Positions 1 through 12,300 of a stretch of 64,000 nt of DNA are shown one piece after another (within the stretch, counting starts at the first letter, position 1; each line of letters starts with the position of its first letter). The stretch comes from Aphidius gifuensis. Its lineage: Eukaryota; Arthropoda; Insecta; Hymenoptera; Braconidae. The position numbers were made by a program, and so were the translations under genes. The DNA lies in NCBI RefSeq assembly GCF_014905175.1, contig NC_057788.1, positions 29,172,154-29,236,153 of the forward strand. Direction: 5' to 3'. The notes beneath the pieces are model-generated. The model ran no database searches and was not told where the DNA came from. It was given only the letters and a program-made list of their open reading frames with translations.

Positions 1-90
1 ATTTAAATTATTAATTTAGATAAAAATAGCTAATTTATTTACACAATGATATAAGACTTTATTAAACATTTTTTTTCGTTTTTTATATAG

Positions 91-1212
91 TGTTTATCTT
101 GGAGTTGGTACCTCCCCAATGACATGCAGTTTTTTATAATTGCCAAAATTTTAACAGTCTTGTCAATAACGTAAGTTGTTTTATATTTGAAAAAAAATTA
201 GTTTAATTATTTTATTTATCAATGATTGTTTATTGAAAAATTTAAATAGGTATTTTAAAACTTGTGTTGTAATATGGACATGCATGTTAATGTCTACTGC
301 AGTTTACAGTGGATATTTATCGTATTCACTTGGATTAACATTTACGTAAGTTAATGATGAATGTTAATATTAAATTTTGTGTTTTTTAATTTTAATAATA
401 TTTCAATTCAAGAATGGATATGTTATGGGACACCAAAGACTATTTGTATTCATCACCGTTTGTAAGAATTGGTCCATATTTAATTGGACTTGCTGCAGCA
501 TATCTTCTTGTTCGAATGAATCATAAATGGAATGCTAATACAGTGAGTTTTTTTTTTTTTTTTATTTACAAAAAAGCTCCAGTTCAATTTTTTATATAAA
601 AATACAATTTTTGTTTTGATTTGTAGATTACTTTAGGATTATTTTGGATTATTGGAATTGTTCTTGGTATTGGAGTGATGTCTTTTACGAATGACAAACA
701 AATATCTCTTTTTCAAACAGCAATTTATGTTGGATTATACAGAATAATTTGGGCATTGATTATAAGTTGGATTGTTGTTGCTTCTTCAACTAATCATGGA
801 GGTAATATCTATATATTTTTCTTTGCAATATCAATTACACAGTTTTTAAATAAATAATATTATTATTCAAGGATTAGTTAATAAATTTTTATCTATGGAA
901 ATATTTATACCACTTGGTAAACTTACCTACTGTGCTTATTTGATTAATCCAATTATTATAAGTATGATTTATCTTGGAGCTGATGTATCATTCCATGTGG
1001 AATTAATTCTTTTAGTAAGTTGACGGTATTTCTAAACAAATAAATATCATGTTAATAATTTTATTTATATTAATCTATATTTTTTTTTTTTTTCAATTTT
1101 CAAGGTACCTATTTGTTTGGGAATTATCTTCTTGACATATTTTGCTGCATATATATTATATGTTCTATTTGAAATACCTTACATACATCTTTTTAAAATT
1201 TTAAATATTTAA
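91..1212 (+). CDS. NRF-6-like multipass acyltransferase, 3' end
   Basis: This is the C-terminal part of a 'nose resistant to fluoxetine' (NRF-6) type membrane protein of the acyltransferase-3 family; the 5' exons lie before the window. Six exons were read: 91-170, 250-345, 413-542, 627-801, 872-1014 and 1105-1212, all with GT-AG borders and matching phases. The sequence carries family hallmarks: SWYLPNDMQFF in the first exon, VRIGPYLIG in the third, and a run of hydrophobic membrane segments to the end at FKILNI. The family is thought to move or acylate lipids in gut or epidermal membranes; NRF-6 in worms affects drug and yolk transport. The substrate here is unknown. The gene ends tail-to-tail with the myotubularin gene about 260 bases away. 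Confidence 0.85.
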
Positions 1213-1471
1213 ATTAAAAAAAAAAAAAAAAATGTACAAATTATTTAAAATTTTTATAATCAACAATAATTGTTTTTTGTTTTTTATTTTGTACAATTTA
1301 AATTAAAAAAAAAAAAAAAAAATTGAAATAAAAAAAATTCAGTCAATAGTTAAATTAACATTTTTTTTTGTTTTCTTACAAATTTTAATCTCTCGTTATA
1401 AACGAAATTGTTTAATATATTGTGTGTCAATTAAAATATATATATATTTATTTTTAAATTAGCTTATATTA
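1213..1471. other. Convergent intergenic spacer
   Basis: Short A/T-homopolymer stretch between two genes that end towards each other. It should hold both 3' UTRs and polyadenylation signals, for example the AATAAA near 1326. No gene is seen. Confidence 0.6.
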
Positions 1472-4201
1472 TTATGAGTGTACTGGTGATTGTATTCTTG
1501 GTGGAGCTGATGATGTTATTGATCTATTTGCACGTGTTGCCTGTTCACGACGACATTCTTCTACTTGTTTTTCCAATTGTTCTTTCAAAACTAAAAGTTC
1601 TCTTGTTCTTTGATAAATTGGATCCTATTTTTTCATCAACAAAAAATAAAATAAATAAATAAATTGCTTTAACAATAAATTGATAATATATAATTTTAAT
1701 TTATTACCTGTTGTCTCATGCTAGGATTCCATCTACAGTATAAACTTTTCCAAGGTTTTATATACCTCATACTTGCAACTGGAATTAAAACCAACTGACT
1801 ATTTGAACCAGCCCAATACAATGGATTTTGATACAATGACAATTGACTGTTTGTATATGACCACAATGAAACAGTTCTTTGTTTAACTTGTTCCTGTACT
1901 CTTTCACGTTCACTAAAAACCAAATTAAATTAACATACATATTATATCAAATTATATATTCCCTAAAATATTATAAAACAAACAACTAACCTGCTAAATA
2001 AAAATGTACCAAATCGACAAGAATACAAATGATCAATAATAGTTATTAAAAAATGTTCATTAAATTGAAATGCATTTGGAAATTGTTGACTTATTTGCCA
2101 AACACAATCAATAAATTGTAAAAATACTGGTGATCTATCAGCATCACTGTGATGCTCATCACCATGTCCAATTCTTTGTTGAAATTTATGACCAAAACTA
2201 AGCCATTCTTTTTCAATGAGAACTTCGAAACCTTTTATTGTTCTGTAATATGGATCTAACATTAACATTGCAAGTGCTGTTAATTGTACTGTTCTATCCC
2301 AACCATCTGAACAATGTACTAAAACAGATGTTTTATGATTTTCAACTTTATCAACAATTCTAATAGCACCAGCTAATATACATTTAATATGTTTTAACCA
2401 CATTGTTGATTCAATACCAGTTAACCATCTAGCTTCATCAATTTTTGGAAAACATAATTCTGCAATAATAATAAAATAAAAATTAATATCAGCAATGTTA
2501 TTAATTAATTAATTAATTACCTTTAAGTTTTCTTAAACTTTCACGCATAACATGAATATTATGTATATCTAAAAAAACAAATTCAGCATTTTGATATGCA
2601 TCTTCTGATTCATAACCACCACCTTTGGCTTTATTTGCAATAGCATTTGCCATTGGACGTGCATCCATTATAAATAATTTATGACTTTGTGCATTTGCAT
2701 CCATAATTAATTGTACATAACGTTCATCTTCACGACTTCTTCTACCACTAACACCAACAAGTGGTTGTGCACAACGTGTTATTGTTGCTTGACTTTCACA
2801 ATGTATCCATGATAAAATTGGTAATCTACCACGACTACGAAAACCAGCTGATGATTGTATATCATCATCAGTTGCTGCTGCTGGTACAGCCCATATACTT
2901 GGATAACTATCACATAAATTATATGTATCATTTATTTTAGATATTTTCCACATGTCATTATTAACACCCATTCTTTTTAATTCAGCAATTGGCTCATAAA
3001 CATTCCATCCATTATCAGTAAAATTATCTGTATATTCAAATGCAAATAATGGCAATTGATGAGACAATGGAAATGAATAATGTTGTAGCTTTTCAAATAC
3101 ATCACGACGTGAATGATTTTCTTGTTTATGAGCAAATCTAAGATTTCTCATATCTTTACAAAATACTTCAATACCATATGAATTTTCACCACGACTTGAT
3201 GCACCACCAACTTTTTCAATTCTACTAACAACACCAAGTGGTACCTCAACAATATATGCTGTATCACGATCAGTACTACGAAAATATAATTTATAATTTG
3301 TCACAGTTAATATACCACGTGCTGGACCAGAATAAGGACAAAGATATGTTACATCACGTGCTATTCCTTGACGTCTTTCACCATTTAATAATGGTGGTCC
3401 AGTATCACCAGATGAATTCTAAATATTAAAAAATAAATATTTTATTAAATTAAAAATTAAATTATTTAACATTATGCATTTATTTCATTAGTATTTTCGT
3501 TGATTTTTTTTACCGGACTGACTTTTATATCATTATCTTTTTTTGCCTCAAGTGCTGATATGATATTATTGTCAGTCGATGTTGAACTTGTTGAAAAACT
3601 TTTTGAATTTGATGCTTTTTCCCAGCATTCCTTTTTGTTTGCATGTTAGTAATTTATTTAAATATTATTGTTGCTTATTTTATATTGTTTAAAAATATAT
3701 TAATATAACTTACTGCTTCTTGTTCTATTTTTGAATTTAGTGATGAACTTTTACTGTCAGAATTTAAAGAATCTGAACTTGCATTTTTAGAATTTTGATC
3801 AAGTAGCTCACTGCTTCCACGTTTATCCATTGTTTTGATATTTTTTATACTTTTATTATTCAATAAATTTACATTATTTGGTGGAGCATCAAAATGCTAG
3901 AATTTATTTAAAAAAAAACAAACAAGTTATTAGTTTAATCTTAAAATTGGATGAATAGATATTTTTATTTCTAGTGTAATAAATTAACAAATAGGATGGT
4001 TGGATATATGGAACCTACATTGTGCAAAAAAACAAGATTTCCACAAGATGATTTATCAGTATTTTGCGTTGTTGACAACTGGGAAAAGGACTGTATCAAG
4101 CTCGTATCAGATTGTGAACAATTATCATTTATATCCTGATCAATAAATAATATGTGACTATCGTCTTGTCCGTTTTGATTACTTAGTGTGCTTTTGTTCA
4201 T
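1472..4201 (-). CDS. mtm: Myotubularin (MTM1/MTMR2-class PI3P phosphatase)
   Basis: Myotubularins remove the 3-phosphate from PI3P and PI(3,5)P2 on endosomes. The main model has exons 4201-4019, 3896-3714, 3418-2521, 2459-1991, 1912-1708 and 1624-1472, giving 696 residues. A Ser/Asn-rich N-terminal extension precedes a GRAM/PH-like region. The catalytic domain has the FRSRGR and WIHCESQATITRC motifs, the KAKGGGYESEDAYQNAE block and the active site HCSDGWDRT (Cys and Arg of the CX5R motif intact), so it should be an active enzyme and not one of the pseudophosphatases. The C-terminus has a Glu/Arg/Lys-rich helix likely to be the coiled coil (LLVLKEQLEKQVEECRREQ). The best match in memory is the MTM1/MTMR1/MTMR2 branch, represented in flies by mtm. 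An alternative N-terminus is listed separately. Confidence 0.93.
3514..3645 (-). CDS. mtm: Possible alternative first coding exon of myotubularin
   Basis: This segment opens with ATG at 3645 and reads 44 codons (MQTKRNAGKKHQIQKSF, then a Ser/Thr run, then EAKKDNDIKVSP) to a GT donor at 3513 in phase 0. That phase matches the acceptor of the 3418 exon. It cannot be an ordinary internal exon: the only AG available (before 3631) would shift the frame and meet a stop. Using it as a first exon would give a 618-residue protein lacking the 122-residue Ser/Asn-rich leader. Splice use is inferred. Confidence 0.5.
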
Positions 4202-5401
4202 AATTATCGAAAAAAATATATGTAATATCTAGAAAAAGTAAAATAAATAAATATTGTTTTGTTTTTTTTTGAAAATTAATAATACAATATAACCTCAAAC
4301 GTCAAAATTAATAATTATTTTTTTAAAAATACAATTGAAAATTTTTTAATAAAATAAATAAATTATTATTATGAAAAATTATGATGATTTATTAATAATT
4401 AATTTATATTAAAATAAGATAAATTTAAAATTAAAAAAAAAAAACAAAAAAAATATTTATTTTACATTTATCAAGACAGTGAAAATTAAAAATAATAAAA
4501 GTTTAAATGAACAAAATTATGTAAAAAATATGAAAAATAAAATTATAATCTGTTATGTTCTGTTATGGTTCTGTTATTTTTAATGCCACGCCCTTGTTAA
4601 TTGTATTTTAATTAAATAATTATATAGATAAAAATGTAAAATTAAAGAGGAATTTAAAATTAATTTGATTATTTAATTTTTTATGTACCTTTAAATTTAT
4701 ATCTAATTATTAATCACTGAGAATTTCGATATTTATCAATACAAAAACACACTTCTGTCACTTGAGCACTGTCACATACATTTTTATTATTTATTTATTA
4801 TTTATTTGACATTGACATTTTGACAATAGCCGCCATTTTTTTTATATCATAATTTTACGCAAGGTGGCGTTCATTTCTTTTGCGCGCTCTTTTTTAAAAT
4901 TATTTGAAAGTCAAATTGGATGGCAACTATCATCCAATGTCTTCGTGACTTCCCAAATGATAAAGGATTAAATTAAATTATATATAATGTTGAAGAGAGA
5001 GAGAGAAAAAAAAGAGATAAATTATTTGCTAAAAATTGATCTAAAAAAAATTACACGTGTACGCAAATAACATGTCAAAAATATCAAAAAATATTAGATT
5101 ATAAATTTTGTTTTAATTCCTATGTAAATAGGAGATAAAAAAATATATATTTTTGATTGTTAATCTCAGTTTTATATGAGAAATAATAAGGATAATTTTT
5201 TATAAAAAATATCACGTGTATTTACTTATGAATTAAATATAAAATATATAACTCCACTGACGATTATATAAAGAAGGGTTGCAAAATTATATTACTCACT
5301 TTTAAATATTCTGTTAATACTTACTGGCAATTTTTTTCACTAAAATTAATTAAAATTTAACTTTTTTTTTTTAATATTTGGAAAAGAAAAACCTGTATAC
5401 G
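4202..5401. other. Head-to-head intergenic region with promoters
   Basis: This stretch separates the myotubularin start from the start of secreted protein A, which are divergent. The segment 4840-4960 is less AT-rich than its surroundings (it contains GGTGGCG and TTTTGCGCGCTC) and is a plausible core promoter or 5' UTR for myotubularin. A TATA box for gene A is listed separately. No other gene is seen. Confidence 0.5.
5265..5273 (+). promoter_or_regulatory. TATA box of secreted protein A
   Basis: TATATAAAG lies about 130 bases before the ATG of protein A. The three paralogues at 30, 33 and 36 kb also have a TATA box about 100 to 130 bases before their ATG, which supports it as the core promoter. 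Confidence 0.55.
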
Positions 5402-6927
5402 ATGAAGTTGGTTATAACTATTTTTTTCATACTCGTAGTATCATCAAAGGTATGAAAAATTAAAATTAAATTATATTGGTATTATTTAGTGAATAAATAA
5501 GAGTTAGAATAATTAAATTTTTTTTTATTGTAATAATTTTTTAACAGATACATGGAGAAAGATTTTTCCGAAGCGTAAATAAACAATTAGAAAATAAAAA
5601 TGATTTTAATGTTAGTAATTATTATCAACATACTGTCAATTCATTTTCGAAAAAATCAGACATACATTTTAAATTAATAAATGCAGTTTTTCAAGACACT
5701 CTTGACAAGTATCAAACTTTCGTATTTTCTTCAATTTCAGAAGGTAAAAATGTATCAAGCCTCTTTGAAATTGAGGAAAATAAATTAACTAAAGAATTTA
5801 CTCAAGCATTAAAAATGAGCGATGAATGTTTTATCAGTCATACAAATGCTTTTGGTAATAGTTGTCATTTAAAAATTTGGGTAAGAGCTCATTTATTTGT
5901 ACAGTAAACACGATAATCAAATTAATAATAATAATAATTTTTTTTTTTTTTTTTATCATTTAGTCAAAAGATATAAAATCAACATTTGAACACTGTTACG
6001 ATGATAAAATTGAGACTAATGATATTTTAAATTGTCTTAATAATAATATAAAAATAAATAATAAAAATGAGACAATTAAAAAAGCTTACAATGATATTAT
6101 AAATGATTTGAAAAAACTTAACGAAACATTGACATTATCGATAGATAAATGTTATGAGAATTTACAAACCAAATTTAATAAAGAAATTGTTCATCAAAGT
6201 GACATGTTTTTGTTACGTGTTATATCACATCGAGTTAATTTAAAAAATTCTTCTCGTCCAATAAATGAAAAAAATATTAAAATTGTTAGTCATAATCTTA
6301 CGAATTTGTATAGATCTTCAATAGACATAATAAATACATTTTATGTCCGGCAATTTGATATATTACGATCACTTGAATGGAAATCAATTAGAAATTATCA
6401 AACTGTTCAAGAAGTTTTTCAAAGTATAGGTGTTAATATAACATGCTGTGAAATATATTCAGATAAATATATTACAAATTTAACACAAACTATGTTATCT
6501 TTTAACGACAAATATTTTAAAAATCAAACATCTATGTACACAAATTTTATCAACACAAATATTCAGGTAATAAATATTAATTTTTATATATTTATTTATA
6601 TCAGTAATAATTAATTTATATATTTTACAGAGCAATACAATCCACTTAGCATTTCCAGATTGCTATAAAAAAAATTCTGTAATTGAATTGAAATTTAAAT
6701 GTATTCATACTGAAATTTTGAAAAAAAAAAATAGCATGAAAGCTGTATACGACATGATTGAAAATGATATGATAATGCAATATAATTATATAAATTCAAC
6801 AATTAATTATTTTTTTAATAAGACAATAACAGAATATAAAAATAAACTTACACAAGCAACTGTACCATTTTATGAATGTGTGGGTTATAAAAAAGAATCT
6901 GGTAAATGTGTTAATTATTATGTTTGA
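5402..6927 (+). CDS. Secreted helical Cys-containing protein A
   Basis: A four-exon gene (5402-5449, 5548-5880, 5964-6566, 6631-6927) encoding 426 residues. The first exon is almost exactly a signal peptide (MKLVITIFFILVVSSK). The rest is Lys/Asn/Ile-rich, predicted helical, with many N-glycosylation sequons and about 11 cysteines, no membrane segment after the signal, and an ending in CVNYYV. I do not recognise the family. The spaced-cysteine, helical, secreted layout is reminiscent of the insect DUF725/TsetseEP type, but that is only a resemblance. It is a distant paralogue of the B, C and D genes: same intron positions and phases, and shared blocks such as GKNLTNLYH-like HNLTNLYRS, NVTCC-like NITCC, and an exon-3 end in FIN..IQ. 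It lacks two cysteines that B to D share. Confidence 0.8.
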
Positions 6928-7059
6928 AAAAAATAAATTCATTATGGAATTTGGCTTCTGGAAAATGGATATCACAAACTCATCATATTTTGAATGATTG
7001 GAAATTATAATTTAATAATCAATAGTATATAAATTTATAAAAATATAAAAATAAATAAG

Positions 7060-7090
<31 letters not shown>

Positions 7091-9330
7091 AAAATATGGA
7101 TAAATAAATAAATTGACCAATTTTTAAATAATTGTTAATTGATAAAATAAATATCAAAATAAATTTAATAAAAAATTAATATAAATAATAAACAAGATAA
7201 ACGATATTTGAAAAAAAATTAAACCATTGATTCATGTTTTAATTATTAATTAAAAAAAAAAGAAGATGTATATCATAAAATTTTTATCACATTATTATAA
7301 CTCAAAAGTAAACGACCTTTTTTTCCCTTTAAAAATGCCAATAATATTATTTTGATCACTTTTTTTTTGCATCGAAATTTATAAAATAAACAAGATAAAT
7401 AAAATAATATCAGAAAAAAAAATATATATCGATCATTGACTTAACATTTTCATTGCAATTGAATGTTTTTTTTTTTTTTTTAATAATTTTTATTTCAATG
7501 AATGTCTTGGTGATAATATTATTTTTTTATTATCAATTCTTATCAATTCTTGGATAGTCAGTAATCCTAATCATACCTGAAAATTAAATTTATCTAGCTA
7601 ATAAAACTATAATTTCCAAGAAAAATCCATTATCCAATTAAAATGGGACAGTCTGTATATTGATTTTTGCGGCAAACCACAAATTAAATTTACTTGTAAA
7701 AAGAAAAAAAAAATATAAACAAATGTGTCAGTACTATGACTTCTATAATAGCTAAATCCTATTAAAAAAACATTCATTAAAATGACATATGTACTCTTTT
7801 ATACTAGTATCTACTTGAATTATTTATTTATTTATTTTCTCATTTTCACCTCGATAATATTGATTCAAATTCGAGGACATACTTCAACACCCACAATACT
7901 ATCATTTATTTTCATATATAAAAATTATTATTAATTAAAAAAAAAAATGAAAAACTCAAAACACAATTTAATCAAGATGAAATTTTCCATTTATTTATTT
8001 TTTTTATTTTTTTTTTTTTTTAAAAAAAGCGAAAATTTTAAATTTTCGAAATAGATGCAAAACAAAATTTACAGGCATAAATGTGTCAACTTCTAAATAT
8101 ACATATATTTATTTATTTTTCTTTTCTGATTCAAGCTTCGTGACTTTATCATTAAAATATTATAATTATTGTGATTATTATATATTATTTTATCAGATCA
8201 CAAAAACAATGATAAGATAATTTTTCAAGTTTTTATGTTTCTGTTTTTTTTTTTTTATCAATTAAAATTTGTATGTTTTTTTTTTTTGTAGTTTTCGCCG
8301 TTTAAACACGGTGAATATATAGAAATATACAATCACGTAAATTATATTATAATTGCATAATTTAAATATACAGCGATATTTTTTGTGTACAATTAGAAGA
8401 CTTGTATGGTTTTTTTTTTTTGTTTAAATTTTCAAATATTTTGTATATAGTTTTTCTTTGATTTTACTTACAACATATATATCTTTGATATTTATAATAA
8501 TAATATTAATACATTATGTATATTATTATTATTTATATACATAAAATTATTATTTACAGCAAAAAATTCCCAACTTGTTCTATTTAAATTATCATTTGTG
8601 ATTTTTTTTTTCATAAAGTTTTAGGATTTTTTTACTGTACATCGATGTAACCCTCCACATTTCGCTAATACATTTATACAAAAATTTCGTTATTTAAATT
8701 TCATTTCATCTACAGTTTAATAGATAAACATATATTTTTTTTTATATTTATAATCTTCTTCGTCGTCCAGCGCACGATTTCATTAATTTATCTTTTACCA
8801 TCATCAATAATGTTTTTACAATCTTTAAATCAATGACTCTCTAGTCAATTTTTAAATAATTATTTCTGTATTAATTTAACTGTTATCTTTATCATCTTTG
8901 AATTTTTTTTCAGCTTTTATTTTTTTTAGATAAATAAATTCGTACAATCTCAGTTATTATAACAATCTCAATAATCATGTGACAGAAGAATATTCATCAA
9001 TATAATATATATAAACAATAAAAAAAAAAAAATGTTCAAATTTGGCACTTTAATTAATAGCCATTAATTAGGCCTTAAATATATTGACCAAATCATACTC
9101 AAATTATGAACATATACAAATGTTTTACATTATTTATCTAAAAATTTTTCATATATTTTATTTTTTCATTTGAATTTTTATCTAATTCACTGTGTTTTTT
9201 CTTTTGATAAAAGCCAATATATTAATTAATTTTATTATTTATTTAAATTAAAACAATTAAAAAAATTGGGAAAAAAAAAAAAAACAGTACATCAGTCTAT
9301 TTATCTCGTAAACCGATAATAAATTACCGG
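6928..9330. other. Intergenic and 3' UTR sequence
   Basis: No coding exon could be supported. The left part should hold the 3' end of protein A's transcript and an (AAAT)n tract. The right part (about 8000-9330) is T-rich on + and probably is the 3' UTR of the minus-strand C1orf21-like gene. Confidence 0.5.
7057..7092. repeat. (AAAT)n microsatellite
   Basis: About nine tandem copies of a four-base AAAT unit, just after the protein A gene. Confidence 0.85.
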
Positions 9331-12300
9331 TCACGTCATTTGTGCAGTATCAAATGCACGTTTACGTCCATTAAAATGTTGTTGATTTGTTGGTATTGAT
9401 GACATTTGAAATTGTTGTACATAATTTGTATTATTTCTTAATGTATTTGGACTTTGATAGGCTGGTTGTACTGCTATAATACCAGTTTGTTGTAAATATT
9501 GTTCACGATAAATGGCTTGTTGTGTAACATAATCATTATTAACAAATTGTGTATTTGTATTATTTTGTGAATAATTATTATTTAATTTTTGTGTATTATA
9601 ATCATGATTATTATGATAATTTTTATTTGTTGGTGATGTACCAGGTGATGTTGTATTTTTAAATGTTTGTGTTGGACTTTGACTTATTGATTCTAAAACA
9701 TGTCGTGGCATATTTTGTGGTGGTAGTAATATTTCTTCAAGACCATCAACACGATTTGCATTACGTACAAATACTGGTGCACATTCTGGTCTACCACCAA
9801 TAATATTACGCATACCTTCACGATCTTTTGCACTCATATAACGTATTGATTCAATACCATGATCATCTGTTTTTGTTATATATTCAATATTATTTATATC
9901 AGTTACACTTGACCATGTCATACTTGCTAATTCCCATTGACGTAATAAATCACTTATTCTTTCAGCACGATGAACAGCATCCAATGATTCATCATAATCT
10001 GGTCCCTGAAAATTAACAAAATTTCTTTGTTTTTTAATTTTATTATTATTTTTTTTTTTTCATGGGATTTATTTCAGGGACACTAAAATATAATAAATTT
10101 TATTTATTTTTTAATTTAAATTAACTTACGTTTTCAATTTTTTCATCAAGCATACGAAAAAAATCTATTTGGCTCGATGACATCTCACTGCAAGTAGAAT
10201 ATAAAAATTAAAATTTTGTATTATTTATTTAATTAAATATTGTTGAAATATTAATGGTATATTTATTAGTAATTTTTACATAGCTAATTTGACTCAAGAT
10301 AAAAATTTCATATTAAATTTGTAATGAAAAATAAACAAAAAAAAAAATGTCTTATCTAGAGTCAAGCTTTTCAATTTAAAAATAATTAAAAATACTTACG
10401 CTTGTTGTAATAGAGGTCCATGTCCAGGTCCACTGCTTGTTTTTTTTTTTTGACTTTTAATATCAATTGTTCCATTTTCTTCATTTCTTGTTATTTCAAT
10501 ACCATTGTTGTTTGTTTTAGTCTTGGTATTGGCATTTTTTTGTTCAATCGATGCTGTACCTGTAGAAAAAAAAAAAAAAATACATGCATAAATTAAAAAT
10601 GTAATGAAGTAAATAATTTATTTAAAAATAGAATCAATAAAATTATTTCATTGAATTGATTAAAGTATTTATTTATTTTTTTTATTTCGATTCTTTGTTG
10701 ATAGAAAAATATATACGAGGCCAAGATCTTGATGACAAGTATCACGTGGAGTCTCGTCACATTGTTTACGTTATAAATTTACAATGATATTTAATTTTTC
10801 GTTAATTTTCCTGTTCTATATTTTTACATACAATCAAATTGCATTATCATTAATTTATCTAGTTCATCTATTATTTAAATATTGTACAGAAAAAATTTTA
10901 TTTTTACTTTATATCCATATTATCGCACAAATATTTAGTTTTAAATATTTAATTTTCATTTCAATATTTTCAATCATAAAACGCAAAGATTTATAAATTT
11001 TTTCCTCTTGTTTTTTTTAAATATTTTTTCCTGTTCTACATTATCTAATATTTTATTGATAAAAAAAAAAAGAAGGAGAACCATTTAAATTGAGATATTT
11101 TTACATTTATAAAACAACAAAATATTAAATGTTTAAATAAATATGTTAATTTAATTAAAAAAAATTATCAACAGGATATTAAGTAATAAAAATGTGTAAT
11201 ATTTTAAATAATATTTATGATAAATTAATTAAATGATAAAATACAAATATGTCAAGTAGTTTGGGGTTTGAATTTATTATTGAGGAAGTCAAAGACCGCA
11301 AAGAAATATCTAGGTCAATTTATAGATACGAAAATCTATCTGGACACACAATTCTGCGGATATAAATTCCCCTTGAACCCCCTCGTTCATTCACCCTTTG
11401 CTTAATCCCCTCCAAAAATACAATATCGATTCGAAAAAAAAATTCACATCTGCCTGAGTTTGTTAAATAAATAAAAAACATAAATAAATATATTTCAATG
11501 ATAATAAATAAAAGTATAAAAATACAAGAGAAATTCAATGAAATAAATTCAAATAAATTAACTCGGAAATGCAATTATATCATGACCTTATATGATGTTT
11601 TAATAAATTATTTATTTATATTTTTTCATGATGATCATTACCCTCAATTTCCGGTATGTAAAATCATGCCACTGTAAAATTACTTGTATTATTGTAAAAT
11701 TCTTAACGTTATATTTTTATATTATTTGAATTTATTTATTTGACGTTTTATTTTTATTATTAATATATATTTTTAATAACTTTATTTATGAGTGATTTGA
11801 CCTCGAGCAGAGACAGACATTCAATATCAAATGATAAAAAAAGCCACACGTGCAAAAAAGGTGTCAATATAATAATATCGTCAGACTAAAAACATGTTAC
11901 ATGAGTAATTAAATAAAAATAATAAATAACACTCTTTTGGCTTTTATATTTGATTAATAAAATAATTAGTTTTATAAAAATTAATATTTTTAATTAACAA
12001 ATAAAATAAAATGAAAAAAATACGAAGGTGAAGCGAAGCGTCCTACCTACGTAAAAAAAAAAAACGAATTATTTATTATTTTTTAATTCAAAAACAAAAA
12101 ATATTTATCATTTAAAAATAATTAAAATACTATTTTCTTTTTTTTTTTTTAATTTTCATGTTTTACAGTTAAATATTGTTGATAAAATAAAAAATTTTTA
12201 AATTATATTATCGTTTTTATAAGATAATAATTTTTTTGATAAAAAAAAAAAAAATATTATTTTACTAGCGTTTATTTATTATTAAAAAAAAATAAAATAT

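Noticed and set aside
3514..3631. Internal myotubularin exon using the AG before 3631
   Set aside because: Its length is not compatible with the flanking phase-0 junctions, and the phase-0 frame meets a stop. A first-exon reading from ATG 3645 was kept instead.
11320..11574. 84-codon minus-strand frame in a C1orf21-like intron
   Set aside because: Mixed low-complexity peptide, no compatible splice phase to neighbouring exons; noted only as a less AT-rich island.
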